Assembly (NCBI GenBank): GCA_021773015.1
Contig: JAJFKW010000001.1
Location: forward strand, 1,595,305-1,659,304
Length of the DNA stretch: 64,000 bases
DNA from: Woeseia sp.
GTDB lineage: Bacteria; Pseudomonadota; Gammaproteobacteria; Steroidobacterales; Woeseiaceae
Direction: 5' to 3'
Shown here piece by piece: positions 37,076 through 46,566 of this stretch. Below the pieces are notes generated by a model, which did no database searches, was not told the DNA's origin, and saw only the letters and a list, made by a program, of their open reading frames with translations. Made by a program: the position numbers and the translations under genes. Position 1 is the stretch's first letter. Each line of letters begins with the position of its first letter.

Positions 37076-38616
37076 TGGGCCAGCAAACCACCGTTTATGT
37101 GCCGCGCGAAACTGCAGCCGTATCGTTAGGCGCCAATGAGGTTGCGGTGAAATTGGCTGCGCTCGAGAACGTCGATCTCATTCGCAATGGATCCTGGGGC
37201 GCAAGTTGGCTGGAGCCGATGGTCGAGGTCGAAGTGGACGGCACGCGAATTGCCTATGGGCCGATTACACCCGATGACGTAGAGAGTCTCGTTGACACAA
37301 ATTTTCTGCAAGGTGCCGACCATCCTTTGCGCTTGGGACCAACGCATGAGATTCCTTACCTAATAGATCAGGACCGCTGGACGTTCCATCGCGTAGGGCG
37401 GATTGATCCGTTATCGATTGATGCCTACACCGCATTCGGGGGCTTTAGCGGCTTGAAAAAGGCGCTGGATGCCGGACCGGGGGCGATACTGAATGAACTA
37501 CGAACGTCCGGCTTGCGTGGCCGAGGTGGCGCCGGATTCCCTACGGCCATCAAGTGGCAGACTGTGGCCGAGGCCAGTGGCGAACAAAAATACATCGCCT
37601 GCAATGCTGACGAAGGCGACAGTGGTACTTTTTCCGACCGAATGCTGATGGAGGGTGATCCGCTCTCGTTGATTGAAGGCATGCTGATCGCAGGACTGGC
37701 CGTTGGCGCTGACAAAGGCTATGTGTATTTACGATCCGAATATCCGCTTACCAGGACTATTTTCATTCAGGCTCTGAGCCTCGCAAGAAAACATGGCTGG
37801 CTTGGTCAAAACATACAAGGTAGCGACTTTTCATTCGAAATAGACTTGCATTTGGGCGCAGGCTCCTATGTTTGCGGCGAAGAGACTGCAATGCTTGAAA
37901 GTCTGGAAGGCAAAGCCGGATTGATTCGTTACAAGCCGCCACTTCCCGCATTGGAGGGTTTGTTTGGCAAACCGACCGTAGTCAATAACGTCATTACACT
38001 GGCGTCTGTGCCGGGCATTTTGGCCCTTGGCGGCGAACGTTACGCATCGTATGGACCAGGGCGTTCCAAAGGTACGCTTGCGTTCCAACTTGCGGGCAAC
38101 GTAAAGCGCGGCGGGCTCGTTGAAAAGGCATTCGGTCTTACCTTGCGCGAGCTCATCGAAGATTTCGGTGGCGGCACCGCTTCAGGGCGACCGTTGCGCG
38201 CCGTGCAAGTCGGCGGGCCGCTGGGCGCTTACATACCTGAGGCCGACCTAGATACGCCCATGGACTATGAAAAATTCGCGGAAATCGGCGCCATGATTGG
38301 CCATGGCGGCATTGTCATTTTCGACGACACCGTCAATATGGCGACCCAAGCCAGATTTGCCATGGAATTCTGTGCAGTTGAATCCTGTGGCAAATGTACA
38401 CCGTGTCGAATTGGCTCGGTACGCGGCGTCGAGGTCATTGATCGCATTGTGGCGAATGAAAACCGCGAAGCAAATCTCGCTTTATTGGACGATCTTTGCG
38501 ATACCATGGTTGATGGGTCGCTGTGTGCAATGGGCGGCATGACGCCGTTCCCGGTGCAGAGCGCAGTGAAGCATTTCCCGACTGATTTTCTATCTCCTGA
38601 TGGAGAGAACACATGA
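37075..38616 (+). CDS. fdsB: NAD-dependent formate dehydrogenase beta subunit
   Basis: A 513-residue NuoF-like protein. GRGGAGFPTAIKW is the NADH/FMN-binding glycine loop; CNADEGDSGTFSDR and GAGSYVCGEETAMLESLEG are conserved; the [4Fe-4S] site is ESCGKCTPCRIG plus the later Cys in LCAMGG. The N-terminal ~100 residues form a ferredoxin-like domain. It passes electrons to NAD+. The GTG at 37075 is preceded by GGGAG about 7 nt upstream; a longer frame from 36976 lies inside fdsG. It overlaps fdsA by four bases. Confidence 0.94.
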   Translation: MGQQTTVYVPRETAAVSLGANEVAVKLAALENVDLIRNGSWGASWLEPMVEVEVDGTRIAYGPITPDDVESLVDTNFLQGADHPLRLGPTHEIPYLIDQDRWTFHRVGRIDPLSIDAYTAFGGFSGLKKALDAGPGAILNELRTSGLRGRGGAGFPTAIKWQTVAEASGEQKYIACNADEGDSGTFSDRMLMEGDPLSLIEGMLIAGLAVGADKGYVYLRSEYPLTRTIFIQALSLARKHGWLGQNIQGSDFSFEIDLHLGAGSYVCGEETAMLESLEGKAGLIRYKPPLPALEGLFGKPTVVNNVITLASVPGILALGGERYASYGPGRSKGTLAFQLAGNVKRGGLVEKAFGLTLRELIEDFGGGTASGRPLRAVQVGGPLGAYIPEADLDTPMDYEKFAEIGAMIGHGGIVIFDDTVNMATQARFAMEFCAVESCGKCTPCRIGSVRGVEVIDRIVANENREANLALLDDLCDTMVDGSLCAMGGMTPFPVQSAVKHFPTDFLSPDGENT

Positions 38617-41447
38617 ACATAACACGGCAAAACGACCTCGGCACGCCGGCAAGCCAGGAAACGGAAAACGTATCCATCGAAATTGATGGTATACCGGCTG
38701 TTGCCCGAAAAGGTGAATCCATTCTGCGTGCCGCGCGTGATTTCGGCGTCGACATACCAAAGTTGTGTGCAACGGATAGCCTACAGGCATTCGGATCTTG
38801 CCGTCTCTGCGTTGTTGAAGTCGAGGGTCGCAAAGGTTATCCGGCCTCCTGCACAACACTGGTTGAAGAAGGGATGAAGATCCGCACTCAAACACCGACC
38901 GTAGCCAATCTACGCCGCAATGTCATGGAACTCTACATATCTGATCACCCACTGGATTGTCTGACCTGCTCGGCCAATGGCGACTGTGAACTGCAGGACA
39001 TGGCGGGCGCCGTCGGACTGCGCGATGTTCGCTACGGCTTCGATGGTGACAACCATTTAGATGCAGCTATCGACGATAGCAACCCTTACTTCTCATTTGA
39101 TGCCAGCAAGTGCATCGTTTGTTCTCGCTGTGTTCGTGCCTGCGACGAGGTCCAAGGTACCTTCGCGCTGACCATCGAAGGACGCGGATTTGAATCCAAA
39201 GTTTCCGCAGGCATCGGTGAGAACTTCATGGATTCCGAATGCGTTTCCTGCGGTGCTTGCGTGCAGGCCTGCCCAACGGCCACATTGATGGAAAAAACCA
39301 TTATCGACAATGGGCAGCCCGATCATAGTGTGGTCACCACCTGCGCATATTGCGGTGTCGGCTGCTCGTTCAAGGCCGACATGAAAGGCGATCAAGTTGT
39401 ACGCATGACACCATACAAAGATGGCGGTGCTAACCAGGGTCACAGCTGTGTGAAAGGCCGTTTCGCGTGGGGCTATGCGTCACATCAAGAACGTATACTC
39501 AACCCCCTGATTCGAGAGAACACCGATGATCCTTGGCAGGTTGTAAGCTGGGACGAAGCGATCAACTACGCGGCAACACGTTTCAAGGAAATTCAAAAAT
39601 CCCACGGTCGAAAATCGGTGGGCGGAATTACCTCTTCTCGCTGCACCAACGAAGAGGTTTTCATCGTACAAAAATTGGTGCGTGCTGCGTTCGGAAATAA
39701 TAATGTCGACACATGCGCGCGGGTCTGTCATTCGCCAACCGGTTACGGCCTAAAACAAACGTTAGGTACGTCAGCAGGAACGCAGCCGTTCGAAAGCGTA
39801 ATGGACGCTGACTGTATCGTGGTCATCGGCGCGAACCCGACCGAAGGTCATCCCGTTTTCGCATCGCAAATGAAACAGCGCATTCGACAGGGTGCCAAAT
39901 TGATCGTGTTGGACCCTCGAAAAATTGGCTTGGTTCGGTCTGCACGAATCGAGGCGGACTACCACTTGCCACTGCGCCCCGGAACCAACGTTCCACTCGT
40001 CAACTCTTTCGCGCACGTCATCGTGAGCGAACGGCTAACCGCTGAGCAATATATCGCAGATCGTTGTGATGCAGAATCGTACGAAGCGTGGAAAGCCTGT
40101 GTTCTGAAGCCGGAGTATTCGCCGGAGGCAGTAGCGGAAATTGCGGGTGTCGATGCAGACGACATTCGTGCAGCGGCGCGAATGTATGCAACGGCCGACA
40201 ATGGTGCAATTTATTATGGCTTAGGCGTAACCGAACACAGCCAGGGATCGACGATGGTGATGGGCATGGCCAACCTTGCAATGGCCACCGGCAACGTGGG
40301 TCGATCGGGCGTCGGCGTTAATCCGTTACGTGGGCAAAATAACGTACAAGGCTCCTGTGACATGGGGTCGTTTCCGCACGAACTTGCCGGCTATCAACCG
40401 GTGCAAGACGACGCTGTACGCGCTGAGTTTGAGAAAGTATGGGGCGTCGAAATTGATGCGGAACCCGGTTATCGTATTCCCAATATGTTTGATGCGGCAA
40501 TCGCCGGTCAATACAAAGGCATGTACATTCAAGGTGAGGACATCGCGCAATCAGATCCGAACACGCATCATGTCGAAGCGGCGCTCGGCAATTTGGATTG
40601 CGTGGTAGTTCAAGACCTATTTCTCAACGAAACGGCAAAGTTTGCGCACGTGTTCTTGCCGGGAACGTCTTTTCTTGAAAAAGACGGCACGTTCATTAAC
40701 GCCGAACGGCGTATCAACCGTGTTCGTCCGGTCATGCAACCCAGAACCGGTAAGGCGGAGTGGCTGGTCACTCAGGAGCTTGCTCAGGCGCTGGGCTATA
40801 ACATGAACTATTCGAGTGAAGCGGAGATCATGGACGAAATCGCGACGCTAACGCCGACCTTCAGGAATGTGTCATTCAAATTTCTCGACGAAGTCGGCAG
40901 TGTTCAATGGCCGTGCAACGATGCAGCGCCGATGGGCACGCCAATCATGCACATCGATAATTTTGTACGGGGCAAGGGCCTGTTTGTTGAAACAGAATAC
41001 GTCCCAACCGAAGAGCGAACGACGCGAAAGTATCCGCTGGTCTTGACGACCGGCAGAACGCTGACTCAATACAATGTTGGCGCGCAGACGAGGCGCACGC
41101 CGAACGTCATTTGGTACAAAGAAGATATCTTAGAAATTCACCCCAGCGATGCGGAGCTGCGTGGCATCAATGATGGCGACCGCGTGTCATTATCGAGCCG
41201 CAAAGGCGACATCACCTTGTGTGCAAAAATCACCGAAAAAGTGAAGCCCGGCGTTGTCTACACGACATTCCATGACCCGGAGACGGGCGCTAATGTCGTC
41301 ACGACCGAATATAGCGACTGGGCAACCAATTGCCCGGAATATAAAGTAACCGCGGTGCAGGTTGCTCCGGCTGTGCATCGCTCAAAATGGCAGCACGAGT
41401 TTGAAGTGCGCGCCAAGCGACAGGGCAAAATCGTCGAGACGACTTGA
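38613..41447 (+). CDS. fdsA: NAD-dependent formate dehydrogenase alpha (catalytic) subunit
   Basis: A 944-residue molybdoenzyme. N-terminal [2Fe-2S] (CATD, GSCRLC), a HisCys [4Fe-4S] (HPLDCLTC), two ferredoxin clusters (CIVCSRCVRAC and CVSCGACVQAC), then the Fdh-type [4Fe-4S] (CAYCGVGC) and the bis-MGD domain. The Mo ligand is the Cys in CARVCHSPTG, followed by the catalytic His. It oxidises formate to CO2 in the cytoplasm. No fdsD-like small gene follows it, unlike many fds operons. An ATGA overlap couples it to fdsB. Confidence 0.95.
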   Translation: MNITRQNDLGTPASQETENVSIEIDGIPAVARKGESILRAARDFGVDIPKLCATDSLQAFGSCRLCVVEVEGRKGYPASCTTLVEEGMKIRTQTPTVANLRRNVMELYISDHPLDCLTCSANGDCELQDMAGAVGLRDVRYGFDGDNHLDAAIDDSNPYFSFDASKCIVCSRCVRACDEVQGTFALTIEGRGFESKVSAGIGENFMDSECVSCGACVQACPTATLMEKTIIDNGQPDHSVVTTCAYCGVGCSFKADMKGDQVVRMTPYKDGGANQGHSCVKGRFAWGYASHQERILNPLIRENTDDPWQVVSWDEAINYAATRFKEIQKSHGRKSVGGITSSRCTNEEVFIVQKLVRAAFGNNNVDTCARVCHSPTGYGLKQTLGTSAGTQPFESVMDADCIVVIGANPTEGHPVFASQMKQRIRQGAKLIVLDPRKIGLVRSARIEADYHLPLRPGTNVPLVNSFAHVIVSERLTAEQYIADRCDAESYEAWKACVLKPEYSPEAVAEIAGVDADDIRAAARMYATADNGAIYYGLGVTEHSQGSTMVMGMANLAMATGNVGRSGVGVNPLRGQNNVQGSCDMGSFPHELAGYQPVQDDAVRAEFEKVWGVEIDAEPGYRIPNMFDAAIAGQYKGMYIQGEDIAQSDPNTHHVEAALGNLDCVVVQDLFLNETAKFAHVFLPGTSFLEKDGTFINAERRINRVRPVMQPRTGKAEWLVTQELAQALGYNMNYSSEAEIMDEIATLTPTFRNVSFKFLDEVGSVQWPCNDAAPMGTPIMHIDNFVRGKGLFVETEYVPTEERTTRKYPLVLTTGRTLTQYNVGAQTRRTPNVIWYKEDILEIHPSDAELRGINDGDRVSLSSRKGDITLCAKITEKVKPGVVYTTFHDPETGANVVTTEYSDWATNCPEYKVTAVQVAPAVHRSKWQHEFEVRAKRQGKIVETT

Positions 41448-41497
41448 TCCAAGGGTTGAGTGGCTAAACGGATATACTAGATGCCGCTGTCGGCTAA

Positions 41498-44170
41498 CTA
41501 GTTCGAGACAACGTTAAACAACTCCGCAACATCGCCAGGCAGTAGCCATGGCTCGTTCTGCACACGCAACATCGCCTCCATGCGATTAGTGACATTGAGT
41601 TTTGAAAGCACGGAAGAAACGTGATGTTCGACGGTTCTCTGCGAGCGCTTGAGTGCCTCCGAAATATCGCGGTTTGTCGCACCATTGGCCAATAGTGCCA
41701 ATATTTCCTGCTCGCGCCTGGTGAGTCCTAGCGGGTGATTCTTGGCCTCTTTGTATGGGCCGCGCCGCATCCTCGGTAGATGTTTTGCGTATCCTAGGTT
41801 TTGCGCAATAGTGCGGGCTTTATCCGCCGCCGCTGTCGCTTCGAACGGATCGAGCAATTTCACAGACCTGGCAATAGCGGTGCCGACGTCATCGCCTTTA
41901 GCATGCATCAGCGAAAGTGCTGCCGAATATGGCGCGCCAAGATTTTCCCATTCATCTGCAGCGGCGCAGCAGTTTCCCTGTAACTCTGCTGCGCATGGCG
42001 AAGGCAGATTCCCCAAGAAAGCGTCGGGTAAATCAAAGTTCAGACGATTCGCCCATACCGCCAGTTGACCAAGATTCCAGTTGTGCATTTGCGAAGCGCC
42101 GAGGGATACCAGTGCATCGAGATGCTCATGCGCTGCGTCCAACGAATCACCAAGCCAAGCTGCTTCGATCAAGCAGAACCTGGTGGGAACTATATATTGC
42201 GACTCATCCGTCGCCATCGCATTTTGCAGCGCCTTGGAAGCCAGCGCGGGGCCATCGTCTTCGCCCAATCGCACGCGTGCACGCGCCAGCACGATAAGCG
42301 CTGGCAACTGCATCAACAGGGTTAGCCGATCGAGTTTCACAACGCCGTTAGCGATGGTTTCTGCATCGCGGAGCCGGCCCTGTTCCATACGGAGTTGAGC
42401 TAACCGGCCAATCAGGTAGTGCGTCCAGGCATAGAGGTCGTGATGTGCATCGAAGGCGAGACCATCTCCGATAACGCGTTCGGCAAGCTGGAAGTTCATG
42501 AACTCCACGCCATACTCAGCGAGATTGGTATAAACACGCGCCGCATGTTCGTGATGGCCCGCTTTAAGCGCCAAACTCAGGCTTTGATCCAGCAGTTCAA
42601 TACCCTCAGATTGATCACGAAAAATCAGTGCCGTGCCAATATTGTTCAAAGCGTGAATTTTGACTTCTTCGTCATTGAAGCTGTCCGCTAGCTCAAGCGC
42701 ACGTTCACCCCACACTATTGCTTCGTCCATGCGGTCATTGAGCATATGCAGCTGGGAGCGAAGACTGTAGGCCATTGCCCGCTCCCGTGAAGGCGGCGTA
42801 CTCTCAAGTACACGTACGGCCTCATTCGCGAAATGTCCCGCCTCCGCTGCTTCGCCACGGTACCAGTGCAAACGCGATAGCCAGCGAAGATTGTCGCCAA
42901 CTTTGTCTATTCGACCCAGCGCGCGCCACAGCGTTATCGCATGTCTTCGCGCCTCGAGGACCTCGTCATTAATTCTCAAAGCCAACGCGGCCTCATACGC
43001 CCAATCTTCATAAAGCTGCGCGGCGATCACGGGCTCCGCTTCATCAATGAAGCGCAATGCCGTTGCCAAGTGCGCCGCCGCCTCTCGGTGTGCGCCAACG
43101 GCCGCAGCATTGCTCGCGGCTTTCGGTGCATATTTCAGTACGCGTCTCGCGTCCAGCGCGCCGGCAGCGTGGTGCACAAGTTGATCAAATGTCGGTTCAG
43201 GTCCCTCTTGAAGGAGCGCATCAAGCACGCGCGCATGGATATTTTTCTGCTTGGTTGTTGAAATCCGCGACAGCGTTGCCAAGCGCGCGAGTTCGTGACG
43301 AAATCGAAAGGTCCGGTTGACGTCTTGCATCAGCAGGTTGCGGCCGACGCAGGCCATTGCCAACGTTTCGCCACTATCGCCAAACAAGGGTAAAAGTAGG
43401 TTTTGCGGAATGGTCCCAGGGATAACGCTAACTGTCTCCAGAAACTCTCGCTCCGAGTTGGCCAGGCGGTTGAGTCGCGAACTTACGGCATCCTTAACTG
43501 ATGCGGGGACAGATCCACGCGACTCTTCTCTGCCTGCCAAGAGTTCGGTAACGAAAAACGGATTGCCGCCGGTCGTCGCATAAAGTTCATCCGACGTATA
43601 ACCCGATGGCGCACCCAATGCAGCAACTCCCGCCGCGGAAAGTGGCTGCAAGTCAATTCGTGAAGTACGAGATGGCGGTAACTCACCAAGCACCTGAGTT
43701 AGCGGATGATCCGCGCTAATCTCGTCGTCTCGAAAACTCATGACCAGCACGCTGCGGAGCATCGAGATTCGCCGACCGATGAATTTCAAAAAGTCGAGTG
43801 TTGCATGGTCAGCCCAATGCACGTCTTCGAAAACCATAACGACAGTGTCAGTCGATGTTTCCAATTGCCGCAACACCGCCGCAAAAAGTTGCGACGGCTG
43901 GCTGCCGCTGTCTAGTAGTCGCTTGACCTCATCGCCAAGTGAATGCGCCATATCGTGTATTGGACCCAGGGCACGTGGTGTAAATAGGGCATCGCAACCA
44001 CCCCAGATGACGCGACAATCTGTGCCAGCATGTAATCTCATCTCCTCTAACAGTGATGTTTTGCCAATACCGGCCTCACCGCCAACCAGCGCGATCGCGC
44101 CGCGCCCTCTCGCAACACTCTTCGTCAATTCAAGGAGTTGTCCTAGCGGCTTTTCTCGTTCAACTAACAC
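41498..44170 (-). CDS. LuxR-family regulator with AAA ATPase and TPR-like domain
   Basis: About 890 residues. An N-terminal P-loop NTPase (GGEAGIGKTSLLEEM, Walker B VMVFEDVHWADHATL) is followed by a long helical repeat region (about 350-800) of TPR type, then a C-terminal LuxR helix-turn-helix (LTRREQEILALLANGATNRD, HHVSSVLSKLNVTNR). This is the large LAL/MalT-like regulator type. Its target is unknown, but it converges with the formate dehydrogenase genes. GTG at 44170 (VLVEREKPLGQLL) is preferred; the longest frame starts at 44254. Confidence 0.88.
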   Translation of the reverse strand: MLVEREKPLGQLLELTKSVARGRGAIALVGGEAGIGKTSLLEEMRLHAGTDCRVIWGGCDALFTPRALGPIHDMAHSLGDEVKRLLDSGSQPSQLFAAVLRQLETSTDTVVMVFEDVHWADHATLDFLKFIGRRISMLRSVLVMSFRDDEISADHPLTQVLGELPPSRTSRIDLQPLSAAGVAALGAPSGYTSDELYATTGGNPFFVTELLAGREESRGSVPASVKDAVSSRLNRLANSEREFLETVSVIPGTIPQNLLLPLFGDSGETLAMACVGRNLLMQDVNRTFRFRHELARLATLSRISTTKQKNIHARVLDALLQEGPEPTFDQLVHHAAGALDARRVLKYAPKAASNAAAVGAHREAAAHLATALRFIDEAEPVIAAQLYEDWAYEAALALRINDEVLEARRHAITLWRALGRIDKVGDNLRWLSRLHWYRGEAAEAGHFANEAVRVLESTPPSRERAMAYSLRSQLHMLNDRMDEAIVWGERALELADSFNDEEVKIHALNNIGTALIFRDQSEGIELLDQSLSLALKAGHHEHAARVYTNLAEYGVEFMNFQLAERVIGDGLAFDAHHDLYAWTHYLIGRLAQLRMEQGRLRDAETIANGVVKLDRLTLLMQLPALIVLARARVRLGEDDGPALASKALQNAMATDESQYIVPTRFCLIEAAWLGDSLDAAHEHLDALVSLGASQMHNWNLGQLAVWANRLNFDLPDAFLGNLPSPCAAELQGNCCAAADEWENLGAPYSAALSLMHAKGDDVGTAIARSVKLLDPFEATAAADKARTIAQNLGYAKHLPRMRRGPYKEAKNHPLGLTRREQEILALLANGATNRDISEALKRSQRTVEHHVSSVLSKLNVTNRMEAMLRVQNEPWLLPGDVAELFNVVSN

Positions 44171-44748
44171 CTGATGGGCGCTCCATAGAAATGCTAACCC
44201 CTTGTTCGCCTGTAATTGTAGGGAACAACAATATACATGAGGCCCCGAGAACATAGAGCCTATCGAAAGTTCGCGTCGCGCGATACGCCGCGGCTCTCTT
44301 GCAGCATCTGATTAGAGTCGCTCGACTGAATTAGATCAATACGGACTTTTCAATTTGACGCGCTTTGCGCTGCGCAGATCGATTGCGCAGTCGTGAGATG
44401 TAGTGTGAGTTCGGCGTTTTGTGGTTGCAGAACGACACCTAATTCGCATCGCCAGCAATCGTGCGAAAAATAGGTAGCGACGAGTGAAAATTGGGAGGTG
44501 TTACCGATGTTGCGTATACCAGCAATCGCTAATCTAGAGTTGATCCGTAGTCAAAGGCACTGCCGTTTTGGCGCCCAGTAGTATTAATACCATTTTGATA
44601 AATGAAGGGTAAAGTTTGCGTACCAATGGCCGATTGCGCTGTCCGAATTTCGAATATGGTCGCAAAAACTCATCCTCTACTGCCGCGATGCGTAGACCTA
44701 AGGCTTTTGAATTGAGCAAATCTCAATACAGGAATAGTGAGTGACTAG
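44171..44748. other. Gap with a 7-bp perfect inverted repeat upstream of the LuxR regulator
   Basis: No convincing gene is visible. At 44370-44390 there is a perfect inverted repeat, CTGCGCA-gatcgat-TGCGCAG, which could be an operator for the regulator or its divergent neighbour. It has not been tested and may be chance in a GC-rich stretch. Confidence 0.4.
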
Positions 44749-44934
44749 ATGAAGGATTCAGCAGACAAGACGTTTTGCACGATTGATCATTCGAATAAAA
44801 TGGGGGACGCTCACGATTTCAATCCCTACGAATTCTGGCTTAAGCAGTTGAAGCTTCGCGAAGAAATAGAGGCAATGGTAAATAAGAATGGTGACACGGC
44901 GACCGTCGTTCGGCGCAAAAGCCAGCTTACTTAA
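44749..44934 (+). CDS. Small hypothetical protein (61 aa), doubtful
   Basis: A 61-residue soluble frame starting MKDSADKTFCTIDHSNKMGD and containing a helical segment (NPYEFWLKQLKLREEIEAMV). It is the best coding-like stretch in a weak region. The same frame stays open after its TAA (44932-44934) to 45273, so this may be the start of a gene broken by a stop codon. Family unknown. Confidence 0.35.
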   Translation: MKDSADKTFCTIDHSNKMGDAHDFNPYEFWLKQLKLREEIEAMVNKNGDTATVVRRKSQLT

Positions 44935-45000
44935 GCTTGGTCGGATTATCTCAGAACGTGCCGAACGTGCAACGCCAAGTGCTGTAGTTCACCTAGCGCG

Positions 45001-45273
45001 GTGTCGTCTGATTGCGGCGCAACGACGCCCATCAATGGATATTGGCTAGCGGGACCCAGCGTCTTCTGGATCAACGTCTTCATCCGAAAAAAGCCAGCGT
45101 TCGATTGGAATATTGAGCGTGTGAGGAAATACTGCGAAGGCGACGAAGACGTACGCGTACAGCCCACCGCCGCGCGTATCCCAGAGATTTCGAAAGAACC
45201 GCTTGCAATGCTGCAAAAACGCGCATGGGAATTATCGCGGGATTTCGTAGAGTATTGTCGCAAGACGCTTTAG
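45001..45273 (+). CDS. Small hypothetical protein (90 aa), doubtful
   Basis: A GTG start at 45001 gives 90 residues; the frame itself is open from 44935. The C-terminal half (NIERVRKYCEGDEDVRV, KEPLAMLQKRAWELSRDFVEYC) looks helical and plausible. An antisense frame of 105 codons (44946-45263) overlaps it and cannot be excluded. No family was recognised. Confidence 0.3.
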   Translation: MSSDCGATTPINGYWLAGPSVFWINVFIRKKPAFDWNIERVRKYCEGDEDVRVQPTAARIPEISKEPLAMLQKRAWELSRDFVEYCRKTL

Positions 45274-45409
45274 TTCGTCGAAGCGGGCATACATTTCGGT
45301 CTGAACGATTTTTTCGGCTTTTTCTTTGTCTTCCTGCGCCGATCGGCCTTTTTTGTTTTTGCTTTTGAAGAATCGCTAATCGCAGGTTCTATACTGTAAT
45401 GAATGGTGC

Positions 45410-45436
45410 TGGCCGGCGCTTATTAGCGACCGGCCA
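45410..45436 (-). terminator. Hairpin downstream of the SYLF gene, probable terminator without T-run
   Basis: TGGCCGG at 45410-45416 pairs with CCGGCCA at 45430-45436, with an inner GCT/AGC pair and a TATT loop. It lies about 27 nt past the SYLF stop on the complement. There is no T tract after it, so it may act as a stabilising hairpin rather than a terminator. Confidence 0.35.
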
Positions 45437-45462
45437 ACGAAAAGTTTCTATGAGAAAACTCT

Positions 45463-46020
45463 CTATCGACTTTTGGCTTTCTGCCGATGAATCTTCGAAC
45501 CTTCCAGCGTTAAATTGTACATCAGTCCTTTCGATCCGAAGATAAAGCCAACGACTGGATCTTTGATATTCTGGGAATCAATCGTCTTTCCGCCGCCTAA
45601 GTCGATCAACGCGACCGAGCCATCGACACCCACTTTCCACCCTTGGCTATTGACGAATTTATCCAGAGAATCTTGTGTCATAAAAGCAATGACAATTGCC
45701 TTCGCTTGGGCGCCAAGCTGAAATCCGATAGACCCTGCTGTAGTCCGGTAATAGCCGGCATTTTTGCCGCCGACAATGAGTGCGCCCTCACCCGTTTCGC
45801 CACCTACGCCAATACCAACTTTTATGACGCGCGGAAATACCAGGTAACCTGACGCCTGTTGCAGAAAAACATCGGCACCATTTATTTCACGCTGGAATTT
45901 TTCGACCGTTTCTCGAACCTTGATATCGGTAACTTCCGCGGACTCTGCTGCCGCAAACAACGGTATCGATGACAAAACCAGCAACATAGCCAGGCGAACA
46001 GATTTAATTTTGATATTCAT
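45463..46020 (-). CDS. SYLF (YSC84-like) secreted lipid-binding protein
   Basis: A 185-residue protein with a signal peptide (MNIKIKSVRLAMLLVLSSIP and FAAAES). The SYLF/YSC84 domain is recognised by ASGYLVFPRVIKVGIGVGGE, TTAGSIGFQLGAQAKAIVI and GSVALIDLGGG. Members bind phospholipid or polar lipids; in bacteria they are periplasmic and of unknown physiological role. Monocistronic, followed by a hairpin. Confidence 0.9.
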   Translation of the reverse strand: MNIKIKSVRLAMLLVLSSIPLFAAAESAEVTDIKVRETVEKFQREINGADVFLQQASGYLVFPRVIKVGIGVGGETGEGALIVGGKNAGYYRTTAGSIGFQLGAQAKAIVIAFMTQDSLDKFVNSQGWKVGVDGSVALIDLGGGKTIDSQNIKDPVVGFIFGSKGLMYNLTLEGSKIHRQKAKSR

Positions 46021-46212
46021 AAATAAACCTTTGTTTGAGCGTGCTCAATGGATATAGGTGAAATTATTGAGCCAATGATAGCCCAGATTGTCTATGCCAG
46101 CACTGACCCGTCGAACGGATGGCAGCTTGCCAGCGTGTTGCTGAAGGGCAGCTGAACGACAGTGTGGAAATTAGGGCGAGCGTACCAAGTCACAAGCACC
46201 AGATCATGCACA

Positions 46213-46566
46213 TCAAGTGGCAGGCATCAGGCTGGGGTTGATGGGTGCTCGCCGGCGTTGTTGCTGCGGCGGATAGTTGGCCGATAGATAGTCAAGAATG
46301 GTCGATTCCGTTTTAGCGTCGAATTGCCACAAGTTCTGCGTAGACTGCATCCAACGAATGATATCCAACCAGGTTTGCCGATCTGCGCGTTGGCTAGTCA
46401 CTAATTTGTGCGAATGGCAGCCGCCACAGTGGGCTCTGACGACCTGCCACCCTTGCGCGATGATCAAACCCGATTTCTCATCCACCGGCGTCTGCCCAAA
46501 CGCGCCTGCAGCGCACACTAACAGCGCGATGGCTGCCGCGATGATTCGCAACGGCGAATTAGGCAT
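46213..46566 (-). CDS. Monohaem cytochrome c, sulfite dehydrogenase partner
   Basis: A 117-residue exported protein with signal peptide ending in GAFGQ and one haem-binding CGGCH (Cys47, Cys50, His51). The start overlaps the stop of the sulfite-oxidase-like gene by eight bases, so it is coupled and is probably the SorB-type electron acceptor. A Met after the motif (RWMQ) may be the sixth ligand. Confidence 0.9.
   Translation of the reverse strand: MPNSPLRIIAAAIALLVCAAGAFGQTPVDEKSGLIIAQGWQVVRAHCGGCHSHKLVTSQRADRQTWLDIIRWMQSTQNLWQFDAKTESTILDYLSANYPPQQQRRRAPINPSLMPAT

Noticed and set aside
38613-41447. Selenocysteine in the formate dehydrogenase
   Set aside because: The Mo ligand position is a normal Cys codon (CARVCHS) with no in-frame TGA, so no Sec insertion is needed.
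44534-44719. Complement 61-codon frame upstream of the LuxR gene
   Set aside because: No domain, weak composition, and it does not fit any operon.
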